DNA from: Nitrospira sp. | GTDB taxonomy: Bacteria; UBA10199; SBBF01 | Assembly: GCA_005240075.1 (NCBI GenBank) | Contig: SBBF01000074.1 | Span: forward strand, 1-47,646 | Length of the DNA stretch: 47,646 nucleotides | Reading direction: 5' to 3' | Shown: positions 15,835-24,915 of the stretch, in pieces | Position numbering within the stretch: the stretch's first letter is position 1 | Layout: each line of letters starts with the position of its first letter | Notes under the pieces: model-generated | Told to the model about the DNA's origin: nothing | The model's input: the letters and a program-made list of their open reading frames with translations, nothing else | Databases searched by the model: none | Made by a program: the position numbers and the translations under genes

Positions 15835-18552
15835 ATGCTTTTGCCCGAATTAGAAAAATGGAGAGTTACCATCGAAAAAGAGGCGCGGAAGTGCGGCCTT
15901 GATTTTTTCGACACGATTTTTGAACTGCTCGATTGGAAGCAGATGAACGAAGTGGCGGCCTATGGCGGCTTTCCCAATCGTTATCCGCATTGGCGGTTTG
16001 GGATGGAATTCGAAAAACTCTCCAAAAGCTATGCCTACGGCTTGTCCAAAATTTACGAAATGGTCATCAACAACAATCCTTGTTACGCCTATCTTCTTCA
16101 CTCCAACCATCTGATGGATCAGAAACTGGTCATGGCCCACGTTTTTGGGCACTGCGATTTCTTCAAGAACAACATTTTTTTTCAGCACACCAACCGACAC
16201 ATGATTGACGAAATGGCCAACCACAAATCGAAGATCCAGCGCTATGTCAACAAATATGGCTACGAGGCGGTCGAATCATTTATTGATGTCTGTTTGTCCA
16301 TTGATAATCTGATTGACCACTATGCTCCCCTGATCAAAAGAACCCGACAGGATCCGGAAATAAACCCGGATGAAGAGGATATCGATGAGGAACGAAAGGC
16401 GGGGCATCATGTCAAAAAATTGAAGGTGAGCCGCGAATATCTGGATCATTACATCAACCCGAAGGAATTTATTCAATCCCAAAAGGAGGAATTATTGAAA
16501 AAATCAAGGGAGAGAAAAAAAATCCCCGAAGAGCCGGTCAAGGATGTTCTCTCTTTTCTTTTGGACCATGCTCCTCTGGACAAGTGGCAGTGGGACATTT
16601 TGTCGATGATCCGGGAGGAGGCCTATTATTTTGCCCCGCAGGGACAGACCAAGATCATGAACGAGGGGTGGGCCTGTGTGGCACCTGACACTCTTGTTTT
16701 TTCATCTGAGGGGCTCATTCCCATGAAAGCCATTGTTTTAGGGGGAGCGAAAGAAATATCGGACGGAAATGTTGCACAAAAGATTTATGGTCAAAATATG
16801 ATTAAAGACCATAGAACAATAACTCTATACACACGACGGGGGTTTAAACTGTGTGGTTCGGATAACCATCGTATTTTGAGTGAAGATGGAAAGAGTTGGA
16901 AACGACTTGATGAGTTGAAGATTGGAGATCAGGTTGCAATAAAAGGGGGACAAGGGTTATGGCCGAAGGATTTTATCAAAATTTCTTGGATACCCCCCTA
17001 TCGTTTTTCCCTTCAGGATGTTGCCACGGAGGCTCAAGTTTCCATTGATACAGTCATCCGTTATCGTGCGGGAAGGTCAATCAGGAATTCAACACAAGTT
17101 GCTCAGGCCATGGAATTGTACGATTCGTTGGAAAATCAGGATCTTCCCCAGGCTGTTAATAAAAGATTGCCGATTAAAATCCCGACTCATGTTACTTCTG
17201 AATTGGGATCTTTTTTGGGATATCTGGTTGGTGACGGCCATATTAGTCGGATCAAAAGACATGTTGGCATAACTACGGGTGACAAGGATCAAGCAGAATA
17301 TTTTAGTCAGTTATCATGCCGGCTTTTTGGTTTACTTCCTCGATTACGTTGGGACAAAGGTCGTTATCGCGTGTTGCTTCATTCTGAGGCGCTGTCTGAT
17401 TTCCTGGTACAATTTTTAAAATTAACCACGGGCCCTAGTGCGTCGAGTAAACAGGTTCCTGATCTTGTTTTGAGATCACCGGAGCCTGTTATACGTGAAT
17501 TTATTTCCTCCTATTTTGATTGTGATGCGTATGCCGGCAAACAGGGAGTGATTCTGAGCAGTACCAGTCGGCAGATGATTCAGCAGGTTCAGCTTTTGCT
17601 TTTGAACTATAATATTTTAAGCCGTGTTCGATCCCAGAAAGACGGATGTTGGCATTTGCACATTACGGGGAATTCAGCGGCAAAATTTGCGCAAAAAATA
17701 GGATTTCACCTGCGCCGAAAGCAAAAATCTCTTGAGAAATATGTGCAAAATCACCGATGGTTTAAGGAGGAAAGTTTTGTAGATCAGGTTGTTTCTCTTA
17801 ACCCTGGCCGGGGAGATGTTTATGACATATCTGTTGGGAATACACATCGTTATGTTGCTGCCGGATTAATCAATCATAATTCTTTCTGGCATTCCCGGAT
17901 CATGACGCAAAAAATTCTGAATGATTCGGAAATCATCGATTTTGCCGACCATCATTCCGGCACGGTGGCGGTCCAACCGGGGCGGTTGAATCCCTACAAA
18001 CTGGGGCTGGAGCTTTTCAGGGATATTGAAGAGAGATGGAACAAGGGGCGTTTTGGAAAAGAGTACGACGAATGCGACGATATGGTTGAAAAACTGAGAT
18101 GGAACAAAAATTCCGGATTGGGAGGGAAAAAAATTTTTGAGGTAAGAAAAATCTATAATGATGTTACGTTCATTGATGCCTTTTTAACGCGCGAATTTTG
18201 CGTTCAGCACAAACTCTTTGCCTTTGATTACAACAAAAACAGCTCGTATTACGAAATCTCCTCGCGCGAGTTCAAGGAGATCAAGGAAAAACTCCTTTTT
18301 TCCCTGACCAACTTTGGCCAGCCTTTCATATTTGTGCAGGATGCCAACTATGGCAACCGTGCCGAACTTCTCTTGTGGCATCGCCACGAAGGGGTCGATT
18401 TGAAGCTCGATTATGCCCGCGAAGTACTCAAAAATATTTATCAGATCTGGAAGCGCCCCGTGCTGGTTGAAACCAAAGTGGGGGACAAACTCAAAATTTA
18501 TTCCTTTGACGGCAAGGAACACCACGATGACGACACGAAGGAAGGGCTATAA
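15835..18552 (+). CDS. spoVR: SpoVR family protein interrupted by a LAGLIDADG intein
   Basis: 905 residues as translated. The N-extein (1-280) and C-extein (683-905) join to a 503-residue SpoVR, matching the roughly 500 residues of the family. N-extein marks include LEKWRVTIEKEARKCGLDFF, FPNRYPHWRFGMEFE and the HVFGHCDFFKNN segment. The insertion splits the conserved NEGWA / SFWH motif, so the intein must be removed to restore what looks like the active-site region. SpoVR supports the cortex in sporulating Bacillus; in non-sporulating bacteria it accompanies PrkA and YeaH with unknown biochemistry. The ATG at 15835 lies five bases after yeaH; an ORF start at 15790 inside yeaH was rejected. 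Confidence 0.93.
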   Translation: MLLPELEKWRVTIEKEARKCGLDFFDTIFELLDWKQMNEVAAYGGFPNRYPHWRFGMEFEKLSKSYAYGLSKIYEMVINNNPCYAYLLHSNHLMDQKLVMAHVFGHCDFFKNNIFFQHTNRHMIDEMANHKSKIQRYVNKYGYEAVESFIDVCLSIDNLIDHYAPLIKRTRQDPEINPDEEDIDEERKAGHHVKKLKVSREYLDHYINPKEFIQSQKEELLKKSRERKKIPEEPVKDVLSFLLDHAPLDKWQWDILSMIREEAYYFAPQGQTKIMNEGWACVAPDTLVFSSEGLIPMKAIVLGGAKEISDGNVAQKIYGQNMIKDHRTITLYTRRGFKLCGSDNHRILSEDGKSWKRLDELKIGDQVAIKGGQGLWPKDFIKISWIPPYRFSLQDVATEAQVSIDTVIRYRAGRSIRNSTQVAQAMELYDSLENQDLPQAVNKRLPIKIPTHVTSELGSFLGYLVGDGHISRIKRHVGITTGDKDQAEYFSQLSCRLFGLLPRLRWDKGRYRVLLHSEALSDFLVQFLKLTTGPSASSKQVPDLVLRSPEPVIREFISSYFDCDAYAGKQGVILSSTSRQMIQQVQLLLLNYNILSRVRSQKDGCWHLHITGNSAAKFAQKIGFHLRRKQKSLEKYVQNHRWFKEESFVDQVVSLNPGRGDVYDISVGNTHRYVAAGLINHNSFWHSRIMTQKILNDSEIIDFADHHSGTVAVQPGRLNPYKLGLELFRDIEERWNKGRFGKEYDECDDMVEKLRWNKNSGLGGKKIFEVRKIYNDVTFIDAFLTREFCVQHKLFAFDYNKNSSYYEISSREFKEIKEKLLFSLTNFGQPFIFVQDANYGNRAELLLWHRHEGVDLKLDYAREVLKNIYQIWKRPVLVETKVGDKLKIYSFDGKEHHDDDTKEGL
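16675..17880 (+). mobile_element. In-frame intein with LAGLIDADG homing endonuclease and HTH (SpoVR residues 281-682)
   Basis: 402 residues. It starts at Cys281 (CVAPDTLVFSSEG, splicing block A). Block B is GSDNHRIL with His345. A segment FSLQDVATEAQVSIDTVIRY (391 onward) reads like a LacI-type helix-turn-helix. The first endonuclease dodecapeptide is LGYLVGDGHI (Asp467); the second is REFISSYFDCDAY (554-566), with Cys where Gly is usual. Block F is VYDISVGNTHRYV, and block G ends LINHN before Ser683. Cys1, block-B His, penultimate His, terminal Asn and +1 Ser are all present, so splicing looks competent. The DNA is visibly more A/T-rich than the exteins, in line with acquisition. An Asp in each dodecapeptide suggests the endonuclease may still cut. 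Confidence 0.93.
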
Positions 18553-18599
18553 TTTTTTTCTCGTTGTCTGGACCAAGAGCCTTATGTTAAACCCCCTTC

Positions 18600-21047
18600 A
18601 TGCAAGAAAAGTATCTTCCTCATGAGATTGAGGCCCGCTGGCAGGATTTCTGGGATCACCATCACACTTTTCAGGTTCAACACAATCCTTCCAGAAAAAA
18701 ATATTATTGTCTGGTGATGTTCCCCTATCCCTCCGGGCGGATCCACATGGGGCATGTCCGCAATTACACGATTGGTGATTTGCTGGCACGATTCAAGAGA
18801 ATGCGGGGTTATCAGGTTCTTCATCCGATGGGATGGGATGCTTTTGGTATGCCAGCGGAGAACGCCGCCATCCAAAATAATTCGCACCCGGCTCCCTGGA
18901 CTGAAGAAAATATCACGATCATGCGTTCCCAACTCAAACGGCTTGGTTTTTCGTATGATTGGAACCGCGAGCTGGTCACCTGTGATCCACAGTATTACAA
19001 ATGGGAGCAGAAATTTTTTCTTCAGATGTGGGAAAAGGGGCTGGTTTATCGGAAGGAATCGCGGCTGAACTGGTGCACAGCGTGTGCGACGGTGCTGGCC
19101 AATGAACAGGTTGTTGGGGGAAACTGCTGGCGGTGCGAGGGGAAAGTGGTTCAAAAACCGATGGACCAGTGGTTTTTCAAAATTACCGCTTATGCAGATG
19201 AACTTCTGGAGGGATTAAAAAGTCTGGAAGGAAAATGGCCCGACAGAGTGTTGACCATGCAGAGGGAGTGGATCGGCCGGTCGGAAGGGGTTTTGGTTGA
19301 TTTTCCGATTGAGGGGATGGAAGAAAAGATCACCATTTATACCACCCGCCCCGACACCTTGTTTGGAACCACTTTCATGTCGTTGGCTCCGGAGCATCCT
19401 CTCGTGGAAAAGCTGATTGAAGGAAAACATGAAGCCGGTGTTGTAAGAACTTTTATCGATAAAACAAAAAGGGAATCCAAAAGTGAAGAGGGGGAGGTTC
19501 TGGAAAAAGAAGGTATTTTTACGGGAGCCTATTGCGTCAATCCGATCACCAAGAAAAGACTCCCCATTTATGTCACCAATTTTGTGTTAATGGGTTATGG
19601 TACGGGTGCTGTGATGGCGGTTCCAGCCCATGACCAGAGGGATTTTGAATTTGCCCAAAAATATCATTTGCCGATTTCCGTGGTGATCCAGCCACCGGGA
19701 AAAATTATGGATCCCCGACAGATGAAGGCCGCTTTTGAAGAGGAAGGGATTTTGACCAATTCCGGCCAGTTCAATGGGATGAAGAGCTCCGTGGCCAAAC
19801 TGGCGATCACCGATTTCTTGGAACGAAGAAAACGGGGGTACAAAGCGGTTCAATACAAGCTTAAAGATTGGGGGATTTCCCGCCAGAGGTATTGGGGGGC
19901 TCCCATTCCAGCCATTCATTGTGGTCAATGCGGCCTGGTTCCCGTTCCTGAAGACCAACTCCCTGTTGTTCTTCCGCGCGATGTGCAGTTAACCGGCACT
20001 CAAGGGTCCCCTTTGGCGCGGCATGAGGCATTCCTCCATGTGTCCTGTCCCCGGTGTGGTGCTTCAGCCCGGCGCGAAACCGATACGATGGATACGTTTG
20101 TGGAATCGTCCTGGTATTTTTTTCGTTATGTTGATCCCCAAAATAACCAGTCCCCTTTTTCACAAGAATCGGCCGAGTCCTGGTGCCCGGTCGATCAGTA
20201 CATCGGCGGGATTGAGCATGCGGTCCTTCATCTTTTGTATTCCCGCTTTTTCACCCGCGTTCTGCGGGATCTGGGTTATGTGAAGTTGAACGAGCCTTTC
20301 GAACGCCTGCTGACCCAGGGAATGGTGGTCAAGGATGGGGCCAAGATGAGCAAGTCGAAGGGGAATGTGGTTGACCCCGATTATCTGATTGAAAAGTATG
20401 GGGCTGATACGGCGCGGCTCTTTATTCTTTTTGCCTCTCCTCCGGAGCGCGATCTGGCATGGTCCGATCAGGGGGTGGAAGGGGCTTTTCGTTTCTTGAC
20501 GCGCGTCTGGCATCTCTTCCACGAAACGGTCAACAATCGTTGGGCTGGCAACCAGCCTCCTGCCGAACTTTCTTTTTGGGTCAATAAAACCATCAAAAAA
20601 GTAACTGAAGATATTGAAGAAAACCTTCATTTTAACACCGCTATTTCGGCTATCATGGAATTTGTAAATTATCTATCAAGCATCGCTCCCCTGTCGGGGC
20701 TTTCCGATTCTTTTCGCGGCGCTTTAAAAACCCTTGTTGTTTTGCTCAATCCCTTTGTTCCCCATTTTGCGGAGGAGCTGGGAAGCATTATGGGGTTTCA
20801 GGGAAGCATGTTAAATTACCCTTGGCCTTCCTATGACCCAAAGGCTTTGGTGGAAAAGGAAATCACGGTGGTGGTTCAGGTGAACGGCAAACTCCGGGCC
20901 CAATTGTTTGTAGTTCCTGAATTAAGTCAGACTGAAATTGAAAAAAGGGCGCGCGCTGATGAAAAAACAGCCTCCTATCTTCAAGGAAAAGAGATTGTGA
21001 AAGTCATTCATGTTCCGGGAAGATTGATTAATTTTGTGGTGAAATAA
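18600..21047 (+). CDS. leuS: Leucyl-tRNA synthetase
   Basis: 815 residues, a typical bacterial length. It charges tRNA-Leu. HIGH motif: HMGH at 49-52 in [15 protein letters not shown]. Zinc-type cysteines lie in [11 protein letters not shown] / CWRCEG and in HCGQCGLVP / CPRCGA. The CP1 editing domain is present ([37 protein letters not shown]). KMSKS is at 582-586. No ribosome-binding site is evident upstream of the ATG, which is 47 bp after spoVR. The stop overlaps the holA start (TAATG). Confidence 0.97.
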   Translation: MQEKYLPHEIEARWQDFWDHHHTFQVQHNPSRKKYYCLVMFPYPSGRIHMGHVRNYTIGDLLARFKRMRGYQVLHPMGWDAFGMPAENAAIQNNSHPAPWTEENITIMRSQLKRLGFSYDWNRELVTCDPQYYKWEQKFFLQMWEKGLVYRKESRLNWCTACATVLANEQVVGGNCWRCEGKVVQKPMDQWFFKITAYADELLEGLKSLEGKWPDRVLTMQREWIGRSEGVLVDFPIEGMEEKITIYTTRPDTLFGTTFMSLAPEHPLVEKLIEGKHEAGVVRTFIDKTKRESKSEEGEVLEKEGIFTGAYCVNPITKKRLPIYVTNFVLMGYGTGAVMAVPAHDQRDFEFAQKYHLPISVVIQPPGKIMDPRQMKAAFEEEGILTNSGQFNGMKSSVAKLAITDFLERRKRGYKAVQYKLKDWGISRQRYWGAPIPAIHCGQCGLVPVPEDQLPVVLPRDVQLTGTQGSPLARHEAFLHVSCPRCGASARRETDTMDTFVESSWYFFRYVDPQNNQSPFSQESAESWCPVDQYIGGIEHAVLHLLYSRFFTRVLRDLGYVKLNEPFERLLTQGMVVKDGAKMSKSKGNVVDPDYLIEKYGADTARLFILFASPPERDLAWSDQGVEGAFRFLTRVWHLFHETVNNRWAGNQPPAELSFWVNKTIKKVTEDIEENLHFNTAISAIMEFVNYLSSIAPLSGLSDSFRGALKTLVVLLNPFVPHFAEELGSIMGFQGSMLNYPWPSYDPKALVEKEITVVVQVNGKLRAQLFVVPELSQTEIEKRARADEKTASYLQGKEIVKVIHVPGRLINFVVK

Positions 21048-22003
21048 TGTTCTCTCCCGTTACGATTCTTGTCAGTCTTGAGCCCTTTCTGATCGAAAGA
21101 GAGTTCAATCGCATCAAGACAGAAGTGTTGAATCCAGGAACTTCTGTTTTCAATTTCGATTCTTTTTCAGCCAAGACGGACTCTTCCTTAAAAATTCTGG
21201 ATAGCATTTCCACTCTCCCGATGATGTCGCAGACCCGCCTGGTGCTGGTCCGCGATGTCGATTCTCTTCCCAAAGAGGATCATGAAGTTTGGACCGATTA
21301 TTTTAAAAAACCAAACAGCTCCACCGTTGTTGTTTTGACCGCGGGCAAAATCGACAGCCGCCTCAAAATCTGGAAAACAGCCGGTGAAAAGGGATATGTT
21401 TGCAGTTTAAAGGTCCCCTATTCGAATGAAATCCCCTCTTGGATTATTCGGGAAGCCCAATCGATGGGACTTAGCCTCCCCTTGGAAGCCGCGTCATTTC
21501 TAGCCGACAAGGGGGGTGTTTCTTTGATGACCTATGTCTCCGAGCTGGAAAAACTTAAAAATTATATTCATCCCCGGTCCCAGGCGACTCTTAAAGATGT
21601 GGAAGAAAGTGCAGGGGGAACCGGTGTGAAATCAGTTTTTGAATTTGCCGATCAGGTGGGGAAGAGGAGTTTTCAAAAAGCCTCGCAGATTCTGGAACAG
21701 ATGACCCTGCAGGGGGAGCCGTGGGTCAAAATTCTCTTTATGGTCACCCGCCATTTTCGTCTTCTTTTTTTGGTGCAGGAAGGAATGAAGGGGGGAAAAT
21801 CACCGCACGATTTGGCTCGTATACTTGGTGTGAATCCTTTTTTTGTGAAAGATTATGTCAATCAGGCGAAAAAAATTCCCCCTTTGGCTCTTAAGAAAAT
21901 TTATTCCTTGTTGCTCACCACCGATCGTGCCCTGAAATCGAGCCGTCTCGATTCCCGTTATGTGATGCAGGAATTCTTGATTAAGGTATGTCACGCCATC
22001 TGA
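21047..22003 (+). CDS. holA: DNA polymerase III delta subunit
   Basis: 318 residues. It opens the beta clamp within the clamp-loader complex. The AAA-like N-terminal domain carries the family pattern FLIEREFNRI near the start and TRLVLVRDVDSLP in the middle. The C-terminal collar includes SVFEFADQVGKRSFQKASQIL and a typical end, LKSSRLDSRYVMQEFLIKVC. It is coupled to leuS by a one-base overlap and overlaps rpsT tail to tail by 13 bases. leuS - holA and a convergent rpsT are a common bacterial neighbourhood. Confidence 0.93.
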   Translation: MFSPVTILVSLEPFLIEREFNRIKTEVLNPGTSVFNFDSFSAKTDSSLKILDSISTLPMMSQTRLVLVRDVDSLPKEDHEVWTDYFKKPNSSTVVVLTAGKIDSRLKIWKTAGEKGYVCSLKVPYSNEIPSWIIREAQSMGLSLPLEAASFLADKGGVSLMTYVSELEKLKNYIHPRSQATLKDVEESAGGTGVKSVFEFADQVGKRSFQKASQILEQMTLQGEPWVKILFMVTRHFRLLFLVQEGMKGGKSPHDLARILGVNPFFVKDYVNQAKKIPPLALKKIYSLLLTTDRALKSSRLDSRYVMQEFLIKVCHAI

Positions 22004-22245
22004 TTTACAAATTGGGCCAATCGGGAGATGTGCCGACCGGCATTGCGGGGGTGAAGACCGTTTTTTTGGGATGCCTTGTGCAGTTGGCTGACCGCCGCAA
22101 TTAGATTTTTTTGAGCTTCTTGTTTATTGGCGCTTGAGCGGACTTTTTTGGCCAGTGTCCGGATGGCCGATTTGACGGAACGATTTCGTTCCCTCTGTTT
22201 TTCGTTTTGCCGTTGTCTCTTTAATGCAGATGCGTGGGTTGCCAT
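21991..22245 (-). CDS. rpsT: 30S ribosomal protein S20
   Basis: 84 residues, strongly basic: MATHASALKRQRQNEKQRER, then SVKSAIRTLAKKVRSS and RNAGRHISRLAQFVNQM, all typical of S20. It binds 16S rRNA early in 30S assembly. Its leader of about 99 nt contains element A copy 3, whose GGGAAG supplies the ribosome-binding site. In enteric bacteria S20 synthesis is under translational feedback; a structured leader here is compatible with such control, by inference only. Confidence 0.96.
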   Translation of the reverse strand: MATHASALKRQRQNEKQRERNRSVKSAIRTLAKKVRSSANKQEAQKNLIAAVSQLHKASQKNGLHPRNAGRHISRLAQFVNQMA

Positions 22246-22322
22246 TTATATATCTTCCCGCTCCGCTTCGCTACGCGATGAAGGGAGCCACCGTGTTCAG
22301 GACTGACAAAGCCAGATCCTTC
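22246..22322 (-). promoter_or_regulatory. Leader element A, copy 3 (rpsT)
   Basis: On the minus strand: GAAGGATCTGGCTTTGTCAG with stem AGGA-[T]-CTGGC / GTCAG-TCCT, then GGTGGCTCCCTTCATCGCG, a short variable loop, and GAGCGGGAAGATATATAA before the ATG. CTTC can pair with GAAG of the ribosome-binding site. It lies wholly inside the predicted transcript leader. Confidence 0.75.
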
Positions 22323-22350
22323 ATTCATTGGCGTTCGAGTTCGAGTCGTG

Positions 22351-22378
22351 ATGTAAAAGATTGCTCTTTTGTTGTCAA
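22351..22378 (-). promoter_or_regulatory. rpsT sigma-70 promoter
   Basis: On the minus strand TTGACA (22378-22373) and TTACAT (22356-22351) are 16 bp apart. The predicted start near 22344 gives a leader of about 99 nt. The remainder of the gap to 22425 shows no promoter I would trust for the plus-strand gene. Confidence 0.6.
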
Positions 22379-22424
22379 GGCAGTTATTATATTTTTTTAG
22401 ATTATTTTGTTATCTCATACTATA

Positions 22425-22667
22425 ATGAAAACGACCAAATATTTTGAATTTGTGAAAAAAAGGTCTGATAGGATTGAAATAAAAGATGCTTGGATTCAAA
22501 GAGTTATGGATAACCCTGAAAAAGAACAGGCGCAAAAAGATGGTAGGATCAGATTGTGGGGCAAAATAGATGAGGTAGGACGTTACTTGAGAGTGGTATT
22601 GCTTGCAGATCGTGAAACAGTGCACAATGTTTTTTTTGACCGAAATTTTAGAGGAGACAAATCATGA
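22425..22667 (+). CDS. DUF4258-like small protein, putative toxin partner of DUF2283 (module 1)
   Basis: 80 residues from the ATG at 22425. The pattern TKYFE ... W ... RLWGKIDEVGRYLRVVLL ... TVHNVFFDRNF matches its paralogue at 24912-25154 along the whole length. The fold resembles DUF4258/RelE-BrnT-like small proteins, but I assign this only tentatively. Its stop overlaps the DUF2283 start by 4 bases (ATGA), the usual coupling of a toxin-antitoxin-style pair. No ribosome-binding site precedes the ATG. A start at 22407 would add six residues. Confidence 0.65.
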   Translation: MKTTKYFEFVKKRSDRIEIKDAWIQRVMDNPEKEQAQKDGRIRLWGKIDEVGRYLRVVLLADRETVHNVFFDRNFRGDKS

Positions 22668-22900
22668 AAATAAAATATTTTGCTGATACCGATACCCTGT
22701 ATGTTCAGTTTAATGACAAAGAGGTAATCGAGACGAAAGATTTGGACCAAAACACACTCGTTGATATTGATAAAAGTGGAAATTTGGTTGGGATGACAAT
22801 CGAACATGCCAGTCAAAGCGCTACTCTTTCGGAGTTTACATTTCAGCAGATGAACCCCGGTTTTAGTGCTCATTCATTACATACCGATAACGCCAGTTGA
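22664..22900 (+). CDS. DUF2283 family small protein (module 1)
   Basis: 78 residues. The N-terminal two thirds show the DUF2283 pattern: MKIKYFADTDTLYVQF, then VDIDKSGNLVGMTIEHAS. It is a diverged copy; the C-terminal tail (NPGFSAHSLHTDNAS) is not shared with module 2. A good ribosome-binding site (AGAGGAGA) lies inside the end of the preceding gene. DUF2283 proteins are small beta-rich proteins often found beside DUF4258-like genes; an antitoxin role is inferred from position. Confidence 0.75.
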   Translation: MKIKYFADTDTLYVQFNDKEVIETKDLDQNTLVDIDKSGNLVGMTIEHASQSATLSEFTFQQMNPGFSAHSLHTDNAS

Positions 22901-23039
22901 TGGTGACTGTATACCCCAGTTTTGCGCTCCCACCTGGCGGGCCGGGTCCCCGTCATTTTCCTCTTTATTGTTCATGTTTAATGAAAGATTCAATGCTATT
23001 AAGAATAATATAATAAAATCAATATCTTATAATCTATAA

Positions 23040-23064
23040 AAAAATCATTCTCCCAATGATTTTT
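23040..23064. repeat. 10-bp inverted repeat abutting a sigma-54 promoter
   Basis: AAAAATCATT and AATGATTTTT form a perfect palindrome with the 5-nt spacer CTCCC. It ends inside the -24 element at 23063. It could terminate transcription from module 1 (stem followed by T) or be an operator. The rest of 22901-23039 is AT-rich and shows nothing further. Confidence 0.5.
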
Positions 23065-23079
23065 GGCCCGAAATTTGCG
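23063..23079 (+). promoter_or_regulatory. Sigma-54 promoter of the 526-residue protein
   Basis: TTGGCCCGAAATTTGCG agrees with YTGGCACGRNNNTTGCW at 15 of 17 positions, including the GG and GC pairs at the fixed spacing. The expected start is near 23090, 16 nt before the TTG start codon with AAGGAGG. Confidence 0.7.
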
Positions 23080-23105
23080 TAGAACATAAAAAAGGAGGAT
23101 GATCC

Positions 23106-24686
23106 TTGTTTAAGTTTAAGAAACATAGGCTTTATGAAATGATAAACGATCCCATTGCAATTAGCGCAGGGGGAGCTCTTCCGGACAATTATTATACGCC
23201 TGACGCTCCCCCGGTGCCGGCTGACGGAAGTAGAGAGGCTCCTGTTACTGATGGATCGGTGCCGGCGGACGGTGAAACTCCTGCCGACGAGACAGCCCCG
23301 CGAACGGATGGCGAAGCACCTCCTCCAACCGATGAAGGGGGGGGGGAAGCCACGATACTTGCTGATAATTACGATTATTCAACAGACGATTCAACTTCAA
23401 GAAAGACCACTTCTCTGCCCGACACAACCGATTCAGCAACCATGGCGCCGGACGACCAGCAAACCTGGTCGACATACGATGATTTGGTAAAGCGGGCCGC
23501 AGAAGGGGATACGGAAGCCCAGACCCTTCTGGACCAATGGGATTCCGGTAACCAGTTGGCGCAACAGACGGAAGATTTACAAGAGCAGATGGAGCAGTCC
23601 CGTTTTGTGGATGAAGAGGGCTCATCCGATCAGGAACAACTCTACGAAAAAGCGGTTTCTCAAGAGGCTCTCTTGAAGATGATGGAGAAAAGGGCTCGCG
23701 ATGCGGCTGGAAGACTTCCTCGCAACAGTCCCCTACGCGAAACCCTAATCAAACAGGCCGACCAGTTTGCGGCACAGCGAAAACAATTTGCCCCCAAGGT
23801 CCGTGCTTTCGAACAGAGACTGGAGGATGCCAAGAGGGGAGATATGCAAAAGCAGTATACCGCACTTGTGCAAAAGAAACAGGCGGGAACCCTTACGGCA
23901 GAAGAGAAAAAGGTCTTGAGACAATACGAAGGACGGTTTGGATCTTTCAAGGCGGGTGAGGCGGAACTCTATCAAAAAAAGCTTGATAAAAAAACAGCCC
24001 ACGAAACAGACAAGAAGAGGAGTGAAATTGAAAAAGAAACGAAAAAAGATTTTAAGCGAGCTGAAAAAGAGGCTAAAAAAGAAATTAAAGAAAAAGAAGA
24101 AGTCCTTGCAAGAGAGACTGTTCCTGAACCGGGAGATGCCGAAGTGGAGCAGGCTGAGCGGACTGTTGCCTCCAGATTGGGACAAGATCAGGTAGAGAAG
24201 AACAAAGAGAAAGCTAGCAAGCGGGCCGCTTTTTTAGCCTGGGCGCGGGAGAAGAAGGGGGAGATTGAATCGGGGGAGGCGACCGGCGATTCTGCCATGG
24301 CTTATTCGGTACTTTATTCGGCGGGATTGGCTGAATTGACCGGTTCCGGCAAAAAGGGGCAGGTGGCGGGATTGAAATTTTTGACCGGCGGTACTGCCCG
24401 ACAGGAATTGGATTCTATCGGAGCGCATGGTGATGCGCCCGAAGCCGTAGGGGCACAGCTTGCCGTGCCCGTGCCCAAACAAGACCGCGCCGCTACGATC
24501 CTGTCTGCCCAACCGGGAGATGAGGATTTTGACAAAAATCGCGCCGCGCTCAACGCTTTATATCAACAGCCCTCTGTTTTTCGGGGTGATGACGAGGATG
24601 GGGGGAGAGGTTTGTTCCGGTTTTTTGCCCCTTGGTCGGCTGGCCGCTTGCAGGGAACCCGCGGCCTTTCGGAACGCCGGGCGTAA
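23106..24686 (+). CDS. Large charged coiled-coil protein of unknown function (sigma-54 driven)
   Basis: 526 residues starting at TTG, chosen for AAAAGGAGG eight bases upstream. No signal peptide, no membrane segment and no domain I recognise. Residues 30-125 are Pro/Asp/Thr-rich and low complexity. Residues 130-400 are highly charged and probably long helices, including a K/E-rich stretch (about 298-345). The last 120 residues are more mixed (MAYSVLYSAGLAELTGSG; FRFFAPWSAGRLQG). The profile of disordered N-terminus plus coiled coil without a Sec signal would fit a secreted effector or a scaffold protein, but this is only an inference. A GTAGGGGC-type palindrome (24447-24470) is embedded in the frame. 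It is flanked by the two DUF4258-like/DUF2283 modules. Confidence 0.7.
   Translation: MFKFKKHRLYEMINDPIAISAGGALPDNYYTPDAPPVPADGSREAPVTDGSVPADGETPADETAPRTDGEAPPPTDEGGGEATILADNYDYSTDDSTSRKTTSLPDTTDSATMAPDDQQTWSTYDDLVKRAAEGDTEAQTLLDQWDSGNQLAQQTEDLQEQMEQSRFVDEEGSSDQEQLYEKAVSQEALLKMMEKRARDAAGRLPRNSPLRETLIKQADQFAAQRKQFAPKVRAFEQRLEDAKRGDMQKQYTALVQKKQAGTLTAEEKKVLRQYEGRFGSFKAGEAELYQKKLDKKTAHETDKKRSEIEKETKKDFKRAEKEAKKEIKEKEEVLARETVPEPGDAEVEQAERTVASRLGQDQVEKNKEKASKRAAFLAWAREKKGEIESGEATGDSAMAYSVLYSAGLAELTGSGKKGQVAGLKFLTGGTARQELDSIGAHGDAPEAVGAQLAVPVPKQDRAATILSAQPGDEDFDKNRAALNALYQQPSVFRGDDEDGGRGLFRFFAPWSAGRLQGTRGLSERRA
24447..24470. repeat. GTAGGGGC-type palindrome inside a coding region (copy 1)
   Basis: It starts GTAGGGGCAC and ends GTGCCC, giving a 6-bp stem GGGCAC/GTGCCC. 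A similar GTAGGGGC-headed palindrome is at 25414-25443. It is translated here as part of AVGAQLAVPVP. Confidence 0.4.
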
Positions 24687-24696
24687 TCAGAATCGG

Positions 24697-24915
24697 CTAC
24701 GCAAACATGGCTTGAGATTCAAGCGGCAATTTTTTCAGTATAAGTTCGTTGAGTTCGAGTTTTTTACTGGCATTGTCAATGTCAATTCCGACCAGTTGCC
24801 CTTGTTCATCGTAGTCCAGTACAACCCCTTCGGATATTTCCCTGCTTTCCGCACTTGGTTTTGAAGTCAAATCAATGTAGAGCGAATCGGTATCCGGATA
24901 ATATTGTAGTTTCAT
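24697..24915 (-). CDS. DUF2283 family small protein (module 2)
   Basis: 72 residues and a near-textbook DUF2283: MKLQYYPDTDSLYIDL, SAESREISEGVVLDYDEQGQ, LVGIDIDNASKKLEL. Its ATG overlaps the stop of the upstream DUF4258-like gene by 4 bases, and ACAGGAG provides a ribosome-binding site. It converges on the 526-residue gene with a 10-bp gap. It is better conserved than the module 1 copy, so the two modules are probably independent acquisitions or an old duplication rather than a recent inversion. Confidence 0.85.
   Translation of the reverse strand: MKLQYYPDTDSLYIDLTSKPSAESREISEGVVLDYDEQGQLVGIDIDNASKKLELNELILKKLPLESQAMFA

Noticed and set aside
22421-22426. Perfect TATAAT before module 1
   Set aside because: It overlaps the ATG of the DUF4258-like gene itself and has no -35 partner at 16-18 bp.
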